Positions 59,705 to 64,000 of a DNA stretch of 64,000 nt are shown in pieces (the stretch's first letter is position 1; every line of letters begins with the position of its first letter). The stretch covers positions 5,518,337 through 5,582,336 of the forward strand of contig NZ_CP075169.1 in the NCBI RefSeq assembly GCF_016865525.2, given 5' to 3'. The position numbers and the translations under genes are program-made. The DNA is from Sodalis ligni (GTDB lineage: Bacteria; Pseudomonadota; Gammaproteobacteria; Enterobacterales; Enterobacteriaceae). The notes under the pieces are model-generated. The model was not told where the DNA came from. It worked only from the letters and a program-made list of their open reading frames with translations, and ran no database searches.

Positions 59705-60571
59705 TCAAGCCGCTCCTTGCTGGACGGTGCGGCTGATTTGCATGGCCAGCGTCACGGATTCACCCGGTTCCAGTATGGCCAGGCCGGGCAATCCCGGCTG
59801 GCGATGGGCATTCACCGGGTGGGTCTGCGGTTCAAGGCAGATAAAATCGCTGCCGTCAGGTTGATAGACCATCAGTATATCGGCGCTGCTGCTCAGGGTG
59901 ACGATGGAGCCGTCAAGGGCATCATGGAGCGCCGCCCTGCCCGGCCAGCCGGAGAAAGCATTATTGATCCATTTATCCCCCGGCACGCGGGGTGAGGAAA
60001 AGTTCCACCCGGCGGGCAGCGTATCACGCCAGGGCGCAGGCAGATGGTGCTCCCGTTCCGGCCAATAGCCGTTGCCCTCGAACCACAGCGTCATGGCGGG
60101 GGTTTTGGTAAAAAAGGGATGAAACCCCAGCCCGAAGGGAAAGGGCTGGTCGTCAGTATTGGTGATGCCGAGGGTAGCCAGCAGCGTCCCGCCCTGCAGC
60201 TGATAGCGCAGCCGGGCATCATACCTGCAGACCCCGGGCAGTACCGATGCCAGCGCCAGGGTGACCGAGTCGGGCTGCCGTTGCTCCAGAGTCCAGGGCC
60301 GCAGCCAGCCGTCGCCGTGCAGAAAAAAGCGCTCATCGTAGGGCGACGAAGGCAAGCTTATCCTCTTGCCCCGCCAGTGAAAAGCGTTGCCCTCCACCCG
60401 GTTCGCCATGGGCAGCATGGGAAACAGGGCGCATTCCCCCGGCGGCGCCAGGGGGTTGATGGTGGGCCGCAGAATATTGACGCCGTCCGGCGTGGCGAGG
60501 TTTAACAGCGCGCCCCCCTGCAGTCTGCACCGCAGGGAAAGCTCGTTATTATTCAGCGTGATGTTGTGCAT
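59705..60571 (-). CDS. Aldose 1-epimerase family protein
   Basis: 288 residues with the galactose-mutarotase beta-sandwich pattern: LFPMLPMANRVEGNAFHWRG, then FFLHGDGWLRPWTLEQRQPD (catalytic His), FPFGLGFHPFFTKTPAMTLW (second His), and the C-terminal Glu in FICLEPQTHPVNA. It interconverts anomers of aldoses or of related sugar derivatives. The start overlaps the end of the sugar-porter gene by 23 bp, so transport and mutarotation are coupled. No signal peptide. Confidence 0.9.
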   Translation of the reverse strand: MHNITLNNNELSLRCRLQGGALLNLATPDGVNILRPTINPLAPPGECALFPMLPMANRVEGNAFHWRGKRISLPSSPYDERFFLHGDGWLRPWTLEQRQPDSVTLALASVLPGVCRYDARLRYQLQGGTLLATLGITNTDDQPFPFGLGFHPFFTKTPAMTLWFEGNGYWPEREHHLPAPWRDTLPAGWNFSSPRVPGDKWINNAFSGWPGRAALHDALDGSIVTLSSSADILMVYQPDGSDFICLEPQTHPVNAHRQPGLPGLAILEPGESVTLAMQISRTVQQGAA

Positions 60572-61979
60572 AATCCAGCTCCGCCTGGTCGCCGAAGCGC
60601 TGTTCCAGCGCCTCCAGCGTGACGCCTTTGGTTTCCGGCACTTTACGCCAGATAAAGGTAAACCCGGCCAGGCAAATAATGCCGTACAGCAGGAAACTGC
60701 CCGAGGCCCCCAGCGCGGCGTTTAACAGCGGGAAGGTATAGGTCAGCAGGAAACAGGCCACCCAGAGGGAGAAGGTCCCCACCGCCATGGCCATACCGCG
60801 TACCCGGTTGGGAAAAATTTCCGACAGCAATACCCAGGTGACCGGCGCCAGGGTCAGGGCATAGATGGCGATGGCCACCAGTACCAGCAACAGCACCGGC
60901 ATACCCATAATGCCGAACGCATAGGCGGCGGCGATCAGGGCATAGATAATGGTCAGTCCCAGGGAACCCAGCAGCATCAGCTTGCGGCGGCCGAGCTTGT
61001 CCACCAGCGGCAGAGCGATAATGGTAAAGATAAGATTGATAAGGCCGGTGGCGACAATGGACTTCAGCGTATCGTTGATATCAAAGCCGGCGGAAGCAAA
61101 GATCTCCTGGGCATAATTAAAGATAACGTTGATGCCGCACCACTGCTGGAACACCGCCAGTACGATACCGATAATCATCACCGGCCGGACCCGGCGGGCG
61201 AACAGCTGCGGCAACCGGACCCGCCGCGCATCGTCCGCGTCCATGGAGCGGCGAATTTCCGCCAGCATCGTGCGGGCATAATCGGCGTTGCCGATTTTGA
61301 CCAGCACTTTTTCCGCCTTCTCGAAGCGGCCGACCTTCACCAGCCAGCGAGGGGATTCGGGCACCGTAAACAGCAGAATCAAAAACGCCACCGCCGGTAC
61401 CGCGCCGGAGCCGAACATCCAGCGCCAGCCCATTTGACCGTTCCATGACTGGGCAATGGCCGCCATGCCTGCATTAACGGCAACCGGCTCGGCTATCATG
61501 AGGTTCACCAACTGGGCCGCCAGCACGCCGATGACGATGGTCAGTTGATTCACCGCCACAAAGGTGCCGCGCTTTTCCGCCGGACTGACTTCGGCGATAT
61601 ACATGGGGGATAGTGCCGACGCCAGGCCGATACCGATGCCGCCGATAATCCGGAATGCCACAAACACCTCGAAGTTATGCGCCGTGGCCGCTCCCCAGGC
61701 CGACGCGGTGAACAGCACCGCCGCCAGCAGCAGCGGCAGTTTACGGCCGAAACGGTCGGACAGCGTGCCGGAGATGATGGCCCCCACCACGCAGCCGGCC
61801 AGGGCTGAACTCATCGCCCAGCCGGACTGGGCCGGATTGGTGATACCGAAATAGGCTTCATAGAACGGCTTGGCGCCGCCTATCACCACCCAGTCATAAC
61901 CGAACAGCAGACCGCCGCAGGCGGCCACCAGACAAATAGACCAGACATAGGCAAGATTAAGCTGACTTTTGTGTTTCAT
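60549..61979 (-). CDS. MFS sugar porter, XylE/GalP-like sugar:proton symporter
   Basis: 476 residues with 12 membrane segments. Sugar-porter signatures: GGLLFGYDWVVIGGAKPF (TM1), DRFGRKLPLLLAAVLF (D-R-x-G-R/K-K), RIIGGIGIGLASALSPMYIA, the PESPRWL motif, QQWCGINVIFNYAQEIF in TM7, and PETKGVTLEALEQRFG at the C-terminal end. It is clearly homologous to E. coli XylE. The likely substrate is a monosaccharide such as xylose or a relative, but the exact sugar cannot be told. It lies 10 bp after the stop of the DUF5107 gene and overlaps the epimerase gene, so it forms one operon. Confidence 0.92.
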   Translation of the reverse strand: MKHKSQLNLAYVWSICLVAACGGLLFGYDWVVIGGAKPFYEAYFGITNPAQSGWAMSSALAGCVVGAIISGTLSDRFGRKLPLLLAAVLFTASAWGAATAHNFEVFVAFRIIGGIGIGLASALSPMYIAEVSPAEKRGTFVAVNQLTIVIGVLAAQLVNLMIAEPVAVNAGMAAIAQSWNGQMGWRWMFGSGAVPAVAFLILLFTVPESPRWLVKVGRFEKAEKVLVKIGNADYARTMLAEIRRSMDADDARRVRLPQLFARRVRPVMIIGIVLAVFQQWCGINVIFNYAQEIFASAGFDINDTLKSIVATGLINLIFTIIALPLVDKLGRRKLMLLGSLGLTIIYALIAAAYAFGIMGMPVLLLVLVAIAIYALTLAPVTWVLLSEIFPNRVRGMAMAVGTFSLWVACFLLTYTFPLLNAALGASGSFLLYGIICLAGFTFIWRKVPETKGVTLEALEQRFGDQAELDYAQHHAE

Positions 61980-61988
61980 ACGACCACC

Positions 61989-64000
61989 CTATTGGTTTTG
62001 TGGTGAGCAGTCCTGCATCTCTGTGGCCAGCATGTCCGCCAACGTCGAGAATATCTGCGCTTTATCATGGTTGGGATTGCAAGCCAGCAAGGCGGCGCGC
62101 TGCTGTTGCCAGCGGGCGTCGTCCCCCAGCCCCAGATAAGCCAGGGCGCTGACGAACAGGCAATGTTGCTGATGGTTTTGCTGCGGATCGCTATCCAGCA
62201 CCACCAGGTCGGGAAGAGACACGGCAAAAAAATCCGTTTCTACCGGCCGGCTGATGGCCGCCGCCGACCAGTCCCGCATCCGGCTGAAAATGTCCCGCGC
62301 CTGTCGCCGTTGCCCCAGACGCATCAGCGCCGCGCCCTGGTAGAACAGATAGTCCACCGGCTGGTCGTTGTAATAACGGCTCTCATTCATGTCACCGCTG
62401 CCTTGGGCCGCGCGCTGAAAGTATTCCCGGGCCTGCCGGCTGTCCCCTGACCGGGTAGCGCAGACCCCCTGCCAGAAGGCGATGTCATTATCGGTCTGCC
62501 CCACCAGCCGGCCTTCCCCCAGGTTCGGCGGATAATGCAGCGCCGCATCCAGGCTCGCCATGGCGGCCTGGGGCCGCCCGTCCGCCAGCAGGGCATGGGC
62601 TTGGCGCAGCTGCGTTATCACATACTGGGCGGTGACTTTGCCCTCGCCTCCTTCCCAAGGGTGGAAGGCATGGGTATGCAACAGCTCCTGCGCTTTTTCC
62701 GGCTGCCCCAGCTGATTGTATAAACTCAGCAGCTCGGCAATGAGATCGTCGCGTTTTAGCGCCACCGGCAGATGCGCCGACAGCAACCTCAGCCGTTCGG
62801 CAGGTTGAACGCCACAGAGCTTGCGCAGGTGATCCCATTCAAACAAAAGCCGCGCATCCAGGGGCGCCAAGGTGAAGGCCTGTTGCAAACAGTGCTCGGC
62901 CTGCGCCCGGTCATGCCGCTTATTGAAATAAAACACCGCCAGATCGCGCCAGGCGCCGGCAAATGATGGCTCCAGCTCAAGGCAGCGCCGCCAGCAGGCT
63001 ACCGCCCGTTCGTAGCTGCGTTTGCTGTAATGAAAGCAGCCCAACAGATAGCAGGCGAAATAACACTCCGGCACCTGTTCCAGCATGGCCGCTTCCGCCA
63101 GCTGGTTGGGAAACCGCACCCATTGGCCGAAGTTATCCCGCGCCTGCCCGAGCAACGCCAGATACTGTTCATGGGGAATACTGTCCTTCAGCAGCACGGC
63201 GCGGAGATAAACCGGCAGGGTTTCCCGACTGTCCAGCAGATCAAGCGCCGCCAGGGCTTCTTGGCGCAGGCCGAACGACAACAGGGTATTGGCGATGGTC
63301 AGGGCGTTAATGCCCCGGCCGCCGGTGACCCGCCGCAGTTCGTCCAGGGATTCCGGCCGATTATCAAACAGGTAGCGCAAGGCAAACAGGACATAATGCA
63401 GCGGATAGGTCTGCAATTGCCCATCGATATAATCCAGGCTTTCCGCCAGGCGGCCGCTGCGCTGCAGCATTGCCGCCCGCAGGGACAGCAGTCCGTAATG
63501 GGCGCCGTTGCTCAGCAAGCCCTGATCGGCGAAGTCCAGCGCCTGCCGCCATAATCCCCGCTGGGCGGCGATACGTCCCAGGCCGAAAAATCCTCCCTCT
63601 TTGCCGTTACCGCTCCAGGTTGCCCGGTAAAAATCCTCATAGGCGTCGTCCCATTGCTCCAAACGCTCATGGGCGCAGGCGCGGATCAGACTGGCGCCGC
63701 CGTCCAGGGGATTTTTGTTCAGCCGGTGTGCCCGGACCAGCGCCATATCGGCATAGTCAATGGCCCGCCGGTACTCGGCGCGGTTGTACTCTTTCACCGC
63801 CAGCGCCAGGTTGCAGCGATAATCGCCGGCATCCAGCGCGAGGCCGCGCTGATAATAGTCGTCAGCCCCCTGGCCGGCATGGTTGTATTGATCAAGATGC
63901 TGACCGATAAACCAGGCTTCATCGGCGCTGTTGATCTCGGCGGCGGGACGCGGCGGCGTGGCGGGGGACGGCAGCGGCGCGTCCGTGGCTTGATGTTCCA
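61989..64000 (-). CDS. DUF5107/TPR-repeat protein, C-terminal part
   Basis: The reverse strand is open from the stop at 61989 to the window end, so at least 670 residues of a longer protein are present; the internal GTG at 63797 is not the start. The visible part is almost entirely helical TPR-like repeats (for example RAIDYADMALVRAHRLNKNP, SYERAVACWRRCLELEPSFA, RAQAEHCLQQAFTLAPLDAR). In the DUF5107 family such repeats follow an N-terminal domain of galactose-mutarotase type that would be off the window. It is upstream of the sugar porter and epimerase genes, on the same strand with a 10-bp gap, so the three likely form one sugar-use operon. The function of DUF5107 proteins is not well established. 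Confidence 0.85.
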   Translation of the reverse strand, partial: EHQATDAPLPSPATPPRPAAEINSADEAWFIGQHLDQYNHAGQGADDYYQRGLALDAGDYRCNLALAVKEYNRAEYRRAIDYADMALVRAHRLNKNPLDGGASLIRACAHERLEQWDDAYEDFYRATWSGNGKEGGFFGLGRIAAQRGLWRQALDFADQGLLSNGAHYGLLSLRAAMLQRSGRLAESLDYIDGQLQTYPLHYVLFALRYLFDNRPESLDELRRVTGGRGINALTIANTLLSFGLRQEALAALDLLDSRETLPVYLRAVLLKDSIPHEQYLALLGQARDNFGQWVRFPNQLAEAAMLEQVPECYFACYLLGCFHYSKRSYERAVACWRRCLELEPSFAGAWRDLAVFYFNKRHDRAQAEHCLQQAFTLAPLDARLLFEWDHLRKLCGVQPAERLRLLSAHLPVALKRDDLIAELLSLYNQLGQPEKAQELLHTHAFHPWEGGEGKVTAQYVITQLRQAHALLADGRPQAAMASLDAALHYPPNLGEGRLVGQTDNDIAFWQGVCATRSGDSRQAREYFQRAAQGSGDMNESRYYNDQPVDYLFYQGAALMRLGQRRQARDIFSRMRDWSAAAISRPVETDFFAVSLPDLVVLDSDPQQNHQQHCLFVSALAYLGLGDDARWQQQRAALLACNPNHDKAQIFSTLADMLATEMQDCSPQNQ

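Overview
The window looks like chromosome of a GC-rich member of the Enterobacterales, most plausibly a Sodalis-like or related Pectobacteriaceae/Bruguierivoracaceae lineage. The reasons are a closely E. coli-like opgD, a ydhIJK-type efflux operon, astD/astE, an ERIC element, and AT-rich blocks of type III secretion-style effector genes in an advanced state of decay. The species call is inference. Most metabolic and transport genes are intact and GC-rich. The effector blocks (about 6.5-10.9, 12.3-16.7 and 31.6-41.3 kb) are visibly AT-richer and full of frameshifts, which fits acquired virulence DNA that is being lost.

Layout. 0-6.5 kb: a truncated SDR gene divergent from a TetR regulator with two palindromic operators between them, then a SlyA/MarR-regulated efflux operon (FUSC inner-membrane protein, DUF1656, HlyD adaptor, outer-membrane factor). 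6.5-16.7 kb: two homologous gene pairs, each a helical secreted-like protein (A) followed by a long protein with a C-terminal leucine-rich repeat (B), flanking a zinc alcohol dehydrogenase. Only B of the second pair is intact. 17.1-23.6 kb: a DCC-type thiol oxidoreductase gene, then a minus-strand operon of an amino-acid ABC transporter, a histidine ammonia-lyase homologue and an MBL-fold hydrolase. The lyase has Tyr-Leu-Thr where the MIO-forming Ala-Ser-Gly should be, so it may be an ergothionase-like trimethylamine lyase. A HutC-type operator lies over the promoter of this operon. 23.7-27.2 kb: opgD and a GNAT acetyltransferase bracketed by two arrays of a 107-bp repeat whose hairpin shows compensatory base changes between arrays. 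27.2-31.5 kb: an MscS-family channel, a 200-bp ERIC element and a frameshifted DUF445 gene.

31.6-41.3 kb is a graveyard: a giant effector gene of about 1,950 codons broken many times, a decayed IS630-type element, a frameshifted CesT-type secretion chaperone and the broken effector gene that overlaps it. 41.4-52.4 kb: two SDR genes with a divergent LysR regulator; a GH127 beta-L-arabinofuranosidase, a GPH sugar transporter carrying three homopolymer deletions and a divergent AraC regulator; astE and astD without the rest of the ast operon; and an Rpn-family nuclease containing a 12-bp in-frame repeat. 52.6-64 kb: a TetR-regulated RND efflux pair, a GH15 glycosidase, and a sugar locus (aldose-1-epimerase-like, XylE-type sugar porter, DUF5107/TPR protein running off the window end).

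Most breaks are single-base changes, several in homopolymer runs, so true decay must be separated from assembly indels before any pseudogene call is final. The most novel items are the MIO-less lyase operon, the covarying 107-bp repeat and the duplicated A-B effector pairs.
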